A stretch of 64,000 nucleotides of DNA from Costus lasius (lineage: Eukaryota > Streptophyta > Magnoliopsida > Zingiberales > Costaceae): contig CM050450.1 of NCBI GenBank assembly GCA_027563935.2, positions 11,453,957 through 11,517,956 on the forward strand. The letters run 5' to 3'. The number at the start of each line of letters is the position of its first letter. Position 1 is the first letter of the stretch. Of this stretch, positions 22,861 through 34,200 are shown piece after piece. Position numbers and translations under genes: made by a program. Under the pieces are notes generated by a model. The model had not been told where the DNA came from, ran no database searches, and worked only from the letters and a program-made list of their open reading frames with translations.

Positions 22861-23460
22861 GGGCCTATTTACTAGCAGTGTCAGGAAAATAGAAATGATA
22901 GGAAAAGATAAAAGAAAGAAAAAATAGAAGGACTGGAATCTGAGTCATGTGATTTTCACATGACCGAGATCTAGACAAGGTTGGCGAGGTCAGTGTACGT
23001 CCGTGAGCTGGGCGAGGCGAGGTCGGCATTCGTTCGTGAGTTGGCAAGGTCGGCGTCCATTCGTGAGCTGGTAAGGTCAGCGTCCACGAGCTGGGCGAGG
23101 CAAAGCCAGTGTCCGTCTGCAAGCTAACAAGAGGTCAACATCCGCGGGCAAGGTCGACGAGGCGAGTTGGTGAGAATAGCATCCATTTGCGAGAGAGGTG
23201 AGGTTGAGAGGTCGGCATCCATCCGCGAGCTGACGAGAGGTTGATGTATGTGGGCGAGGCCAGCGAGGTGAGTTGACGAGGGTGGCGTCCATCTGTGAGA
23301 GAGGCAAGATCGAGAGCGGCGTTGAAGAAGCGGACCGGATCCGTCGCTAGTAACTCACATGAACAAACATAGACCAGAAGGCTTGATCGAAATCGTTTAC
23401 TAACTCTACGAGTTCGACGCGGGAAATACTTCCGCACTACCCACGCCGAGCGGAGAAACA
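22861..23460. mobile_element. Partial element with GC-rich GGCGAGG repeats
   Basis: The left end GGGCCTATTTACTAG, followed by a purine-rich stretch, resembles the ends of the element at 27534-28252. Then come irregular repeats built of GCTGGCGAGG, GTCGGCGTCC and CGTGAGCTGG. A matching right end was not found, so it looks truncated. Open frames here are low-complexity and not believable as genes. Confidence 0.4.
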
Positions 23461-23802
23461 AACAAACTTTGCCAGCTCGGATCAGCCGCGTTGACCATCA
23501 GAGCCGCGGCACATGGTCGCAAATCCGAGTCGGCGAGTAATTGCGTAGCCGAGTGGCTTGCGGCGCCAGCCCCCAGCCGAGAGCTTGGCGGCGGCCTGCT
23601 CGGCTCGGGCCGGGCCCTCTTCCTCCACGTCCGCTTTCTCGGCTACCGAACTGGTCGCCCCCATCAACTCTGGCGCGAGTGGGTATCCTGCAGCGGGCCC
23701 CAAAGATTCTCGGCGAACTTCATGTGTCGGCGGAGGTGGGCCCTCCCTCGTCCTCCCTCTCCCCCCCGCTCTGTGATCGCCACACGTCGTCGCCTGCGCC
23801 AC

Positions 23803-23833
<31 letters not shown>

Positions 23834-23900
23834 TCGAGTGGTGTGCTCAGATTGGAGGAGAGCGAACGTGATCGCGTTCGACGCTGACACTGCTTGCGTA
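23461..23900. other. GC-rich segment of unknown origin with (CGT)n
   Basis: A sharp GC-rich island with several overlapping open frames on both strands, none with family motifs. It contains a trinucleotide repeat of CGT at about 23803-23827. It could be a gene fragment or transposon interior; no function is assigned. Confidence 0.4.
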
Positions 23901-25021
23901 AGCCGTGGCAAGATTTAGCTCCTTAGAGTTCCGAATGCGCAAGCAATGGCCGCCAACTTTAAAAAGCCTAGTGCTTTTCCTTCTTAACGACTACTCCCTT
24001 ATCCTTAAACATATAAACTAATGATGATCGGTGCCTCAAAAAGTCTAGGGCAACAACAATATTTTCTTAGATAGATAATTTTTTTTAAAAAAATAATTTT
24101 AGTAGCAAATACTTTTGTCAATAATTTTAGTAGCAAATCTAGCAATATCTAAAAGAATAACTTTATGTAAAGTCAACTCAAAGTCTTAAAAGATATAAGG
24201 TTGGAAGAAACTAGCGTCTCAAGAGAAGTATGCTCGTGTGCCTGATTACATATGTTCATCCATGGACGAGTATAATTACAATCTTTTGAAAGTGTAAGCC
24301 TAGGCTAGCTCATGAATGGTAAAAGAGGGAGAATTCTGAATTTGCCCTAGCAAGCAAGTTGCACACATGGAAGAATGCTTTTTTCAACTTCACATAGGTC
24401 ATATTTAGGTGGCCAGATACCAAGAGATGGAGACCTCCACTGGCCACTAGTGGATCATCCATGCTCCCTCTCTATAGCTAAATCCAACATTATTACTCTC
24501 AAACAAAATCCACTAACTCATAGTAAACATTATCATGGATTACTAATCTACTCTATGTCTCTCTCTATGTGTGTGATTCACTTGCATAATGACAAACTTT
24601 AGCTTCATCTCATTTGCTTCTTGATTCTAAAAGTTCATCATTAAGTACTATCTCCACTATTGTGTGAATTAATCGCATGATCTTATTGTGCTTAATTAGC
24701 AACTTGGCCCGCCCTATGTGCTATATATTATTCAGAGCACTTTTTGTGCTCTTGTAGTTCACCTTTTTGTTGCATGAAAAGGATTGTTTCTTTAAATTAA
24801 GATGTTTTAGGGGTCTTGAAGTGATTTTAAGAATTGTTGTTGGTGGACTTGGTGGCAAATAATTGGTGAGCAAGATAGGTAGTAGGGAAACTAGGATTTA
24901 ATGCATTTAATAATACTGTCTCTATGTGCTGAAGACACTGCAGCAAATCAGAGGTTGCCGACGCTTTGGGGCTTGCTTTTCCGACGTTTAAAAGTGGAAA
25001 AAAATTTCCGGCTGCTCAGGA
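23901..25021. other. Intergenic, no gene seen
   Basis: AT-rich sequence with short open frames only. Confidence 0.5.
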
Positions 25022-25179
25022 TTTTTTGGAGCACAGCCCCTGTCTCAGCGTTAAAAACGCTTTGAGATTCATACGTTGCATGATTTTTAATGCATAAATG
25101 ATAGGCACCAATTACAAAGTGATAAGCATGAATCTCAAAGCATTTTTAAAGCCTTAATAAGGGTTGTGCTCCAAAAAGC
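25022..25179. repeat. Foldback MITE with ends of about 55 bp
   Basis: The left arm TTTTTTGGAGCACAGCC and onward matches the inverse of the right arm ending GGTTGTGCTCCAAAAAG. The arms also share AAAAACGCTTTGAGATTCAT with few changes. Only a short AT-rich loop separates them. No target duplication fixed. Confidence 0.65.
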
Positions 25180-25426
25180 TATGGTTGTAGGAGTGAGTAG
25201 ATTGAGTGTTGTTAGTTTTCTTAATAGCACAAGAAAATTAATTTTTTATAGTCAAAATTTGATTTCAGATACAAGTTACATGTTAATATAATGTATCAAA
25301 ATTCTAGAATTAATTTGTATTTTTTTTCTTCTGGAAGAGGAAAAAAATAATTAAAGAAAGAGGAGAAGTGATTTTAAAAACTGATTATTTTTTTTTTTTT
25401 TTTTTATTCTCCTGCTCCTCTTTCTG

Positions 25427-26412
25427 CTAGAACTGTTGGTGCAGCGGCCATGGATCTTGCGCACTCCAGTGGTTCTCCGTCCACATGTTTTGGTCCAAAT
25501 CCAGGAACCCCAGGTCAGCATACCCGTCCAGGCTAGGGAAGGTCTCTTCCCACCAGAAATCCTCCAGCTCACTGAGTTGGGTTACGTCGCCTCGGCTATC
25601 CTCGCCTCCCGGTGCCGAGAACCCATCGGAGGCCGCCAGCGGCGGCGAGAACTGCATCCCCGCCGAGTCCCACGACGGCGAGTCGGTCGCGCTCGAGTTT
25701 TCGGAGCCCGGTTTCTCCTCCGGCGGTCCGCCGTGGCTCGCCGCCGGAGCGGAGGCGTCCAGGCCGCCGCCGCCGCCGCCGGCGGCGGCACGGATACGCT
25801 CCGCGAGGCGCGGCATCCACACGTAGCGCACGGCGTCCTTGAACCGCTTGCTGTTGACGTCGCACTTGAGCTGCTTCGCGTGCTTCTGCACGCGCGTCCG
25901 CCAGTAGTTCTTGATTTCGTTGTCGGTCCGCCCCGGCAGGTGCTGCGCGATCTTCGACCACCTGAACCGAAATCCCGATTGTCACGTACGCGCTCGACAA
26001 AAGCGGGGTTTTTTTTTTGATCAATTTGTGCGGCGATCGAGGGAACTTACCGGTTTCCCCAGCGGGAGTGGAGCTCGAGGATGAGGAGCTGCTCCTCCGG
26101 GGTGATATTGCCGCGCCGCACGTCGGGACGGAGGTAGTTGAGCCACCGGAGGCGGCAGCTCTTCCCGGTACGCCTCAGACCTGCTCGACGATTTGGCTCA
26201 GAGAGTCAGAATACGACGATAGCAAAAGCCAACAAGAACATAGCTTCAGACAATTACTGCAGACCTGCGAAGTGGGCGAGGGAGTTCCATCGGCCCTCGC
26301 CATGGGCGTTGACGTAGTTCATAAGAAGAAGGTCTTCTTCGACAGTCCACGGGCCTCGCTTAACGTCCATGGCCGTCTCCTCCTCGCTCTGTGCGGTGGC
26401 GGAGAACTCCAT
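25427..26412 (-). CDS. R2R3-MYB transcription factor, stress/hormone (subgroup 20-like) type
   Basis: Three exons read on the minus strand: 26412-26265, 26180-26051 and 25961-25427, encoding 270 residues; introns are 84 and 89 bp with GT-AG borders. R2 has tryptophans at W22, W42 and W62. R3 has I75 in place of the first tryptophan, then W94 and W113 ([15 protein letters not shown]). After the repeats comes [19 protein letters not shown] and a [11 protein letters not shown] block, as in the MYB2/MYB62/MYB78/MYB108/MYB112 group, whose known members act in ABA, jasmonate, phosphate or senescence responses. The C-terminal half is Gly/Ser/acidic with LEDFWWEE, a likely activation region. It is a nuclear DNA-binding protein; exact target genes cannot be told. 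The exon sequence is very GC-rich. Confidence 0.94.
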
Positions 26413-26503
26413 TGAGCTCGCTGATGTGGCGCGTGAGCAACAGGCTGAGGATTTGGAAGTGGGAAATGGATTGGATTGGGAGAGTTTGGTGGCGGGGAGG
26501 AGG

Positions 26504-26511
26504 CTTATATA
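26504..26511 (-). promoter_or_regulatory. TATA box of the MYB gene
   Basis: Minus-strand TATATAAG about 95 bp before the ATG, the only strong TATA sequence close upstream. Confidence 0.6.
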
Positions 26512-27533
26512 GAAGGTAAGAGAAGAAAACGCATGTGATTAGGGGGGGCGAGCCGCAACGCTGGTCAGCTCGTGCCTGACTTTTAGCTTTGGAAGTCTAA
26601 GTGGAGGGAGCCTTTTTTATTAAAAGACCAAAGAACGTTCATGGCCTCATGAGAGACCTTTGAAGTTTGACTTGAGTTTTCTCTCTTTCCTCTCTCTTTC
26701 TCTTCTTCCCCCCTGGCTCACTCGGCTTCTACTTTCATGTGATTTCGCGTCCTGGAAGTCATGAACAGGTTCGGCTGAAGCTGGAAATCTTCTCCTGTGC
26801 TTCCGGTGGAGGCGGCGGAGGCGACTGGCGCCGACAACGATGGCGTTAAGACTTGAAGCGCTGACAATTTACAGATGTCGAAGATTGTGCAGGATTTCTA
26901 TAGTTCACTTTGGTCGATTTCCACACTTGATTTTGAGAAAATGTGGCAGTATTACGGATTCATTCTGTACTCTATGAACAGCCAGAAGCTGGTTGGAATT
27001 GAGGAGTAAGCCTGGAAAATTCAATTCTTAGTTGAACAGCGTAAAAGGGCAGATGAAATTGAGATTTGTTCATACACTAGCTAGCGTTGGCCTTCCTACT
27101 CATCACCAATAATTTGATGAATGATAATGTTTGATTTGGGGTGTGCATATTCACATGATATGTAAGTAATCGAAAACTAGGTAGAGTAGAATTATGAATA
27201 CCTTCATATATTGATGGGGTAATTATATATTTTCTTGATTTCAAAAAAAAAAAAATCCAAGAATGTGTGTAAACCTAGGTTATAGTTTGGTGGCTTGGAT
27301 GAAACTTGTTTCGAAATGTTAATTGAATATATACGGTAGGTTATTTGGGTACATTTGTGGTTTCATTAGCAAGGAATTGAGTGAATTATGGTGTCACAAA
27401 AGTAAAATCATCTCATTCGACTCAATTTTAACTAGGTTATATCTAGTATAACAAAAAGTTGATTCTTTGAGCTATGTGAGGCTACTTTCTGAGTAGCCAA
27501 ATAATTTAACATTGATAATGTTGAGTCCTTTAC
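26512..27533. other. MYB 5' flank and intergenic DNA, no gene seen
   Basis: It has a CT-rich stretch near 26680-26710 (minus-strand GA repeats) and AT-rich sequence beyond. No other gene recognised. Confidence 0.5.
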
Positions 27534-28252
27534 GCCATGTTTATTAGAAGGAAAACAGGATGAAAAAGATGAAAAACAAGCTTTTCTCATATGTAGCAGG
27601 AAAGATGAAAAAGGACGAATAAAAAAGATAAAAGAAAATAATTTTATTTTTCTTCGTTTTTCAATTTATCCAAATCCAGCGAAAACTCATCTTCAACTCT
27701 CCGCGCTTGCTCACCTTGCCGACCTCACCTCGCCATGCCACACCGACGTCACCTTGTCGTGCCTTGTCGACCTCGCCTCGCCAAACTCGCCAGCATCCGC
27801 AAGTTGGCGAGAGCTCCTAGATGCTGCTCTCGCCAGCTCAAGGACGCCGCTCTTGCCAGCTCACCTCGCCGATTTCTCAATCTCGCGAATGTCAACCTCG
27901 CCTATATCCACGAGCTGGCGAGAGCTCACGGATGCCGACGTCGCCAACTCACGGACAGACGCCGACCTCTAGACCTCACCTCTCTCTCTAGCTTGTCGCT
28001 GACCTCTCGACCTTGCGGATGTTGACCTCGCCCACATCTGTGAGCTCTTGCCAACTCCCAGACGGATGCCGACCTTGCCTCGCCTAGCTCACAGACAAAT
28101 GCCAACCTCACCAGCTCAGTTTGAGTCGCCGACCTTATCTAAATTTCGTTTGGTCATATAAAAATCACATGACTCATATTTTCATCCTTTTTTTTTCCTC
28201 CTCTATTTGTTTTTCATCCTTCTACTTTCCGTCCTGCATAGTTAACAAGGCC
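27534..28252. mobile_element. PIF/Tourist-like element with CTCGCC-rich interior
   Basis: The left end GCCATGTTTATTAGAAGG and the inverse of the right end, GGCCTTGTTAACTATG, are related, each followed by purine-rich sequence (GGATGAAAAA). The interior (27700-28130) is built of irregular repeats of CACCTCGCC, GACCTCGCC and GAGCTGGCGAGAG. The same interior words occur in opposite orientation at 22950-23300. No exact target duplication was found. Confidence 0.45.
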
Positions 28253-28323
28253 TTGGTTCCATGCCACTTTTATTCATTCCAAGTAAGTTGAGTATAAGTG
28301 AGCCGGTAGAAGCCGGTAGAATT

Positions 28324-28507
28324 TAGTATTGGTTGAAAAATACTATTATCGACTAGATAATATTGGAAAACACCATTATCCAAGTAAATCTCCCTCAATT
28401 ATAAAACTACACAAGTATGTGTTCTTTTAGTATTGGTTGAAAAATACTATTATCTACTAGATAATATTGGAAAACACCATTATCCAAGTAAATCTCCCTC
28501 AATTACA
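28324..28507. repeat. Direct duplication, period 104 bp
   Basis: A segment of about 80-90 bp starting AGTATTGGTTGAAAAATACT at 28325 recurs at 28429 with very few changes (for example ATCGACTAG to ATCTACTAG). It is a local tandem duplication. Confidence 0.9.
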
Positions 28508-29153
28508 AAGCTTAAATAGAATTAAGAGATCAATTAATAATAATTTATCAAAAGATGATCATCTTCTAATTTGTGGCATAATAATTCAACATTTTTTTTG
28601 TCTCGAGAGCTTGGCTAAAAGCTCGAATTGCAAATCATTTAGACTAGTAATTTTTAATTACTATTTAAATCAACTTAAAAGAACACTAGTTTTTTTTTCT
28701 TAGATATCAAGTCTAGTTTATTAAATAAATATTGACTTTCTAGAATCTCAATTTAAGATAATTTTCTTCCTTTTTCAATAATTTAGACTCCTTTTGTCAA
28801 TAATTTACGCTGTGTTTTCTTAGACGAAATCCACGATAAAAAAAAAGAAAAATCTAAATTCGTTCTAACCCATATATTCTTTAATTTTTTTACCCCACCA
28901 TGGCATCATTCAATACGAAGAATCTTTGAATTTGATAGTGCACACTCTCCTTTAATTAGATTTCGAAAAGAAAATATGTATATATATCATATGCAATATA
29001 AGAAATTCAATTAGAGGTTATTTTGGCATGTTTTGCATCTTAAACTAGCATGACATGATACAAACGTGGAATGTTACTTAGACAATAAATAGTGATTTAG
29101 GTTAGGTTAGAATTTTAATCAAGATACAAGTGGACATGTATCTATTAGGCAGA
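28508..29153. other. Intergenic, AT-rich, no gene seen
   Basis: Only short open frames and T-rich tracts. Confidence 0.5.
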
Positions 29154-29394
29154 AAAATGTTAGAAGCGAGGCCACCATTCCCAGCGGTGGCCCTATCCAC
29201 CATTCAATGTTACTTAGAGAACGCACGGATCTCTAAGGCTATGTTCAGGTGGATGGATTCCACGATGAAAGATTTATTGCACTTTTCATCCTTTCCATCG
29301 TGGAATCTATCCAACTGAATATAGCCTAAGTGTTTTACATGCATTCAATGGTGGATGGAGCCACCGTTGGCCCCGCTTTCAACATTTTTCCCTA
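29154..29394. repeat. Foldback element interrupted by a MITE
   Basis: The outer arms are inverted: AAAAATGTTAGAAGCGAGGC at the left faces the inverse of GCCCCGCTTTCAACATTTTT at the right, continuing with GGTGGCCCTATCCACCATT and its partner AATGGTGGATGGAGCCACC. A 90-bp Tourist-like MITE lies inside. Confidence 0.7.
29237..29326. mobile_element. Tourist-like MITE, 90 bp
   Basis: It starts GGCTATGTTCAGGTGGAT and ends with the near-inverse ATCCAACTGAATATAGCC. Exact TAA flanks (29234-29236, 29327-29329) match the PIF/Harbinger target duplication. Almost the whole element can fold into one hairpin (GATTCCACGATGAAA against TTTCCATCGTGGAATC). Confidence 0.78.
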
Positions 29395-29679
29395 TGATAC
29401 CAACTACAAGTCAAAAAAATTGACATAATATTGTGCAAACCATAATACCACACAACTGTTTTATGAATTATCTGTAAATTATAATTTTTTTTCAACATAA
29501 CTTAAACATTTATCCTTATTTAAAAAAAAAGTCTCTTTTCAAGCCTGAAAAATTCTCTGACATTGATCTTTTATCCGATAGACATGAACTAAATCCGTTA
29601 AATCCACACTGCAAATATGCATTACTATATCAGCCGCCACTGGTTCCCCCTCCCCCCCTTGATCTGCTCTCCGAGGGCA
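29395..29679. other. Intergenic, no gene seen
   Basis: AT-rich; ends in a C-rich tract at 29648-29658. Confidence 0.4.
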
Positions 29680-29723
29680 GACATGGACCAGCCTAATGGG
29701 CTGTTATTAGGCTGGTCCATGTC
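29680..29723. repeat. Perfect 18-bp inverted repeat
   Basis: GACATGGACCAGCCTAAT (29680-29697) and its exact inverse (29706-29723) are separated by eight bases. Function unknown. Confidence 0.9.
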
Positions 29724-30235
29724 AACGCCGTACATGCGGTGCTGTACCAGATGGCCTGTGGGAAGCTCTTGCGAAGGTTCCCAGCTACAACTCTTCTCCA
29801 CGATCGTGCCAACCGTGTTCAATTCATCACGAGGCCAGAGTCAACGGAGGTGTTGTGAAGCCACAAAGTCAGCGAGGCCCGAGTGTGGCTGGCGTCCGCT
29901 TGAAAGTGATCCGAAAAGATATCAGTCGACTTTCTCCGGATTGTGTTCACTCCGCAGCACATCTGAAAAACTGGATCGTCAATCAGGTGCCAGAACTAGA
30001 CGTTTTGACAGATGCTAGTTCTACTGCGTGCCCTCAAAGTTTGAAAAATCTGAATATTTAATTGGGAGTGTGATCATTGAATCGTTTGAGCTTTTGGGCA
30101 GCAGGTTTACTGAGCCGCCATTGGCGGAGAAGCCCTTTAATCTAAAAATGTTCGGTGGAAAGCACTGCAGGAAGAAATTGGGGGCTGCATGCTTCATGAG
30201 GGTCGAAGTGTGTGAGGATGATGATGATGAATGAA
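29724..30235 (+). pseudogene. Unidentified coding-like fragment
   Basis: On the plus strand three short frames overlap in succession. They give basic and then acidic stretches, ending CEDDDDE before a TGA at about 30234. Composition is protein-like but stops interrupt each frame, and I recognise no family. A minus-strand frame of 171 codons (30142-30657) overlaps and is equally unidentified. It may be a gene fragment, a non-coding transcript or chance. Confidence 0.25.
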
Positions 30236-31274
30236 GAGATAAATGTCACCCCATTGACTCGAAACAGCGAAAGGTGATCCAAAAGTGGATTTGCTGCTGT
30301 AGTGGCGAGCTTGTCTGCGGTAGACGAGTAATGCTGCTGCTGGAAATTGAAGTTCCTCAAAGACGGCTGATTGACTTCAGATGTAGCTTTCATCGGATCA
30401 GAACTGTTCGAGGGATAGCTTGGAGGTGCAGAATTTGCTGCTTTAGCGCACAAGTCATGCGATTGATTACATTCAATTGGTAGATGGAACATGGAAGTGC
30501 TGAATTTGATCCACTGAATTTTGCTCCGTATATTGAACACAAACTGAACTTTGCTCTTCCTTTTTTGTTTTTTCTGGAAATGAAATAACTCTTTTTGCTC
30601 TGCATATTGAACACTAACAGAAGAGAAATCACAAGCAAGATTTGATCCAGTACTCAAATCATTTAATCAAAAAATTTTAAAATAGTTTTTAATATGTTTT
30701 AATCAAAAGGTGTTGAATTTTCACCTATTGATTATTGCATATAGACACAACGTATTTTATCAACAATGAAATAAAATAATAAAACACTTCGTGAAGGTAA
30801 CAAGTGCAAGAAACATGAACAATATTCAAATAATTTAGAAGATTGGAATCCAGTAAACTTCACCTACTGATGCACGAAAATAACATTGTCAGATTGGAAT
30901 CAAGTAAAGTTCACCTTCTAACTTGTGCAAAGTTGGTCTGATACAAGGTATTCAAATTTACAATGTATTTTACATCTTCTGAATCAGACTGCAACTATCA
31001 CCAATACAACAAAACAACCTCTTCAAACCAAAACTGACCAGGAAACAATCTGTATAAGCAAATTTGATCAGAATGGTTAAGCATGCACTGCTGAACATCA
31101 GGATTATGCCATTGAGAATTGAGTCGAACCTTGAAACAGCAGCCTTGCACAGAAATAAGCAGCATTTTGGTTGGAGAAGTAGCACTTGGTTCTTACCATG
31201 CAGATGAAAGAAACAAATTAGCTGACAAGGTAACCCAGTATTGCCTCAGATTTCAAAAATTCAGGTATTCAATC
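30236..31274. other. Intergenic, 3' flank of the AP-3 mu gene
   Basis: No gene recognised. A 3' UTR of the minus-strand AP-3 mu gene would lie in its right part. Confidence 0.5.
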
Positions 31275-34200
31275 TCAGGACCTCACTGCATATTCTCCAG
31301 ATCGAGTAAGGGCACGAAAACCTTTGTAAGGTGGACTCGGTGTATTTCTTATATCCAGTTTATGTATTTGCAAGCCTGACAGTGCAACTCCCATGATCTT
31401 GAATCCAACTTGGAAGACAGGGAACATATGCAATCTCTCCAAGCCTGTTTCAAGAACCAAATTGCCTGAAAGAGTTGGAGCTTTGTCTTTAGGGATTTGT
31501 CCAATTGACCAACAGCATGTCTGCAAAAAAGCAAAGGAAATTTAAAAAAAAAAACCCTAAGATAGAAACCTAAGGTAAAGGAACTAAGAAGCGCATCTCT
31601 ATTTTTTTTCCCTTAAAAAAAGGGTTAATCATTAGTATTTCAATTTAGTCAGTCAAATTAATTCGATGGCTTGCCATGAGGTAGATGAAAAGTAGAGGCG
31701 CAACGAAATTGGTCAAACAACAGCCACAACTTCCCACCCACTGACAATGAATTACTGTTATTTCAACTTCGAATTCCGCTGACAGATGATGTGACAGCAC
31801 TATCATTTTTTTTTTACAGCACTATCAAATTAATTTGACAGATTTACCAAATCAAAACACTCAAGCAAATTTGTGTATCAAATTAATATTTTTTTGAAGT
31901 TTATGAGCCAAAATGAGAATTTACTTACAAAATATAATATGAGATTTTAAAATGAAATTTATTTATCATGCAGTATGTCATCCTTGAAGAACGATGATAC
32001 ACTACCAAAATAAACCAGACTAGCAATGATCTTTCCAGTTGATCTCTGAGTATCACTTACTAACCTTGTCAGCCAGAATGTTCACTGTGCCATGATTTGA
32101 GTTTATATTTGCTGATGCAACACAAAGTGGCAGCTGAAATCGAATTGTTATAGAATCAATTGTTTTTCCGGGATCATTGCGTATTCCAACCAATACATTA
32201 ATACGACAGTTTCCAGCATCTGAAGTCAACTGTGGCTTCACATAGATTGGCGTGCTCTTTAATTTTTTAACTCTGGCAGATGACACCAAATTGAGCTATA
32301 TGAAAAGGTAACATACGGAGGGAAATGTATCATTAGTTAACCTCCAGGATATACCTGTAACTCATCAGCTTAAATTCTCCATCAGGAGGCACAAAAGAAA
32401 GGATTTGATCGGATTCCCAAGGCCGAAATCGAACACATGGATGAAATCTAACATCATTCAGGATTGATGGATTTGAAAATGACAAAGTCAAATCAGGAAG
32501 ACCGGGAAGATGAGCATTCACTTGAACTTCACCGTATATCTCACATTTCACCAAAATGCCATCTCTGAAGATGCAAATAAAACAATTGAAAGTGAATAAT
32601 TCAAACAACCCACAAAAAGTGTTATCCAGTCTTTAGCTGTGATTTATGAAACTGAATATCGACAACAAAGTTTCCCACATCACAATTACATGTAATAAGA
32701 GAAACCACAGAAAACCAGCTTGAATTTGTCGAGAAGCTGCATATACTGTATAGTTTGTGTAGCAATATCCTACGTCATAAATATATACACTTTATGAGCG
32801 GATATCAAGAACAGACAAAATTGTCTTGATAACCATAACACCACTCAAGTGCTCGCATTGTAAAATATGTCATATTAAACTTACAAAAAGTAACCTAAAA
32901 CAGGCAATGAAAGAAAAAAATATGGAACATGAACATATCACGGATATGACAAGAGAACTTTTAACTCGGATATAATATTCTCATATTCAACATACATATT
33001 CGCATGTACAAGATAAGACCTTTAATGGGCTACTTTTAATTGGAATAATTCAAGGCCTCTGAGTTTGAAGCCTTACGTTCATGTAAGAGCAGAAGATGAT
33101 CTTCTGAAAGAACTTACAACAGTTGTAAGTTCCCACTATTTTTGGCTAGCTGCATGGACTTCTAAGTTCCAACTAACTTTCTGCTTAGAGTGGCTTGAAG
33201 ATGTCCATGGTTTGCGGAATGCAAAAACCTCAGAGCTTTTTCAAACTTTCCAATGAAAACACCATAATATCCAGAAGCAGGCCAAGCATGACACTACACC
33301 GTGTTAGTGTTCACCTATGCAGTAATGAAGTATGAAAAAGGAGCAAGGAATTTGGTAAAGAATAAAAAACTCAGAGAGAAGCATACTTTTCTAAAAAAAC
33401 TTAAAACAATAAGTAATAAAATAAATGAATAATCATTACCGCCATAATGTACTCCATCCAACTAATAGGAAGAGCCAAGGCTGGGTTTAGAGGAGGTCGG
33501 TTAATCTAACTTACTGCACCCATCTTGAGTCTAAAACTTGAACTCGAGTGTCAATTAATTTAAAATTGAGCAAGATAAAACTTTATATCATTTAGGTTTA
33601 CAAGTTGAGCAGTCAGCTGAAAGGACATTTGTAAACTCATGAACCAGCCAATTTATACACACTTGTAAGCTTGTTCATGAATATATTATTAGTAGAGGTC
33701 TGTTTTAAGTCCCAAGACAGTAGTTACATGCATAAGAGTTGCCATTTGAAATTATTTATGTACTCATGAACAGGAGACCAACTAAATGGCAAGGAAAAAA
33801 TTTAGATTTTCATAATAATGCCAGAACCAATCAGTGTTTACAAAACCGGTCCGGTACCGACCGGTTTGACCGGTTTGTACCGGTCCGGTGGGAGGACGGT
33901 TCCGGACAAAGAAAATACCGTCAATATGTTAAAAAAATAATTTTTTATTTCGGTACCGGTATGGTACCGGTACATACCAACCAGTATGTACCGTTTATAT
34001 AGAAACCGGTTAGTTTTTACCGGTTTTATAGAGAAAATTTAAATTTTGAATCGGTATCGATACAGTATCGGTACGGTATCGTACGTACCGGTCAGTTCAA
34101 CCGGTTTTAATTATAATATTTAATTATTATATTTAAAAAATTTAAATTAATACCAGTTTACCGTCGGTACCAGTCGGCACGTACTGTTCCGGCGACCCGT

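Noticed and set aside
25436..26415. Plus-strand frames of up to 194 codons
   Set aside because: They are antisense to the MYB exons and lack any family motif.
29680..29723. miRNA precursor
   Set aside because: The stem has only 18 pairs and no extended arms; plant precursors are longer.
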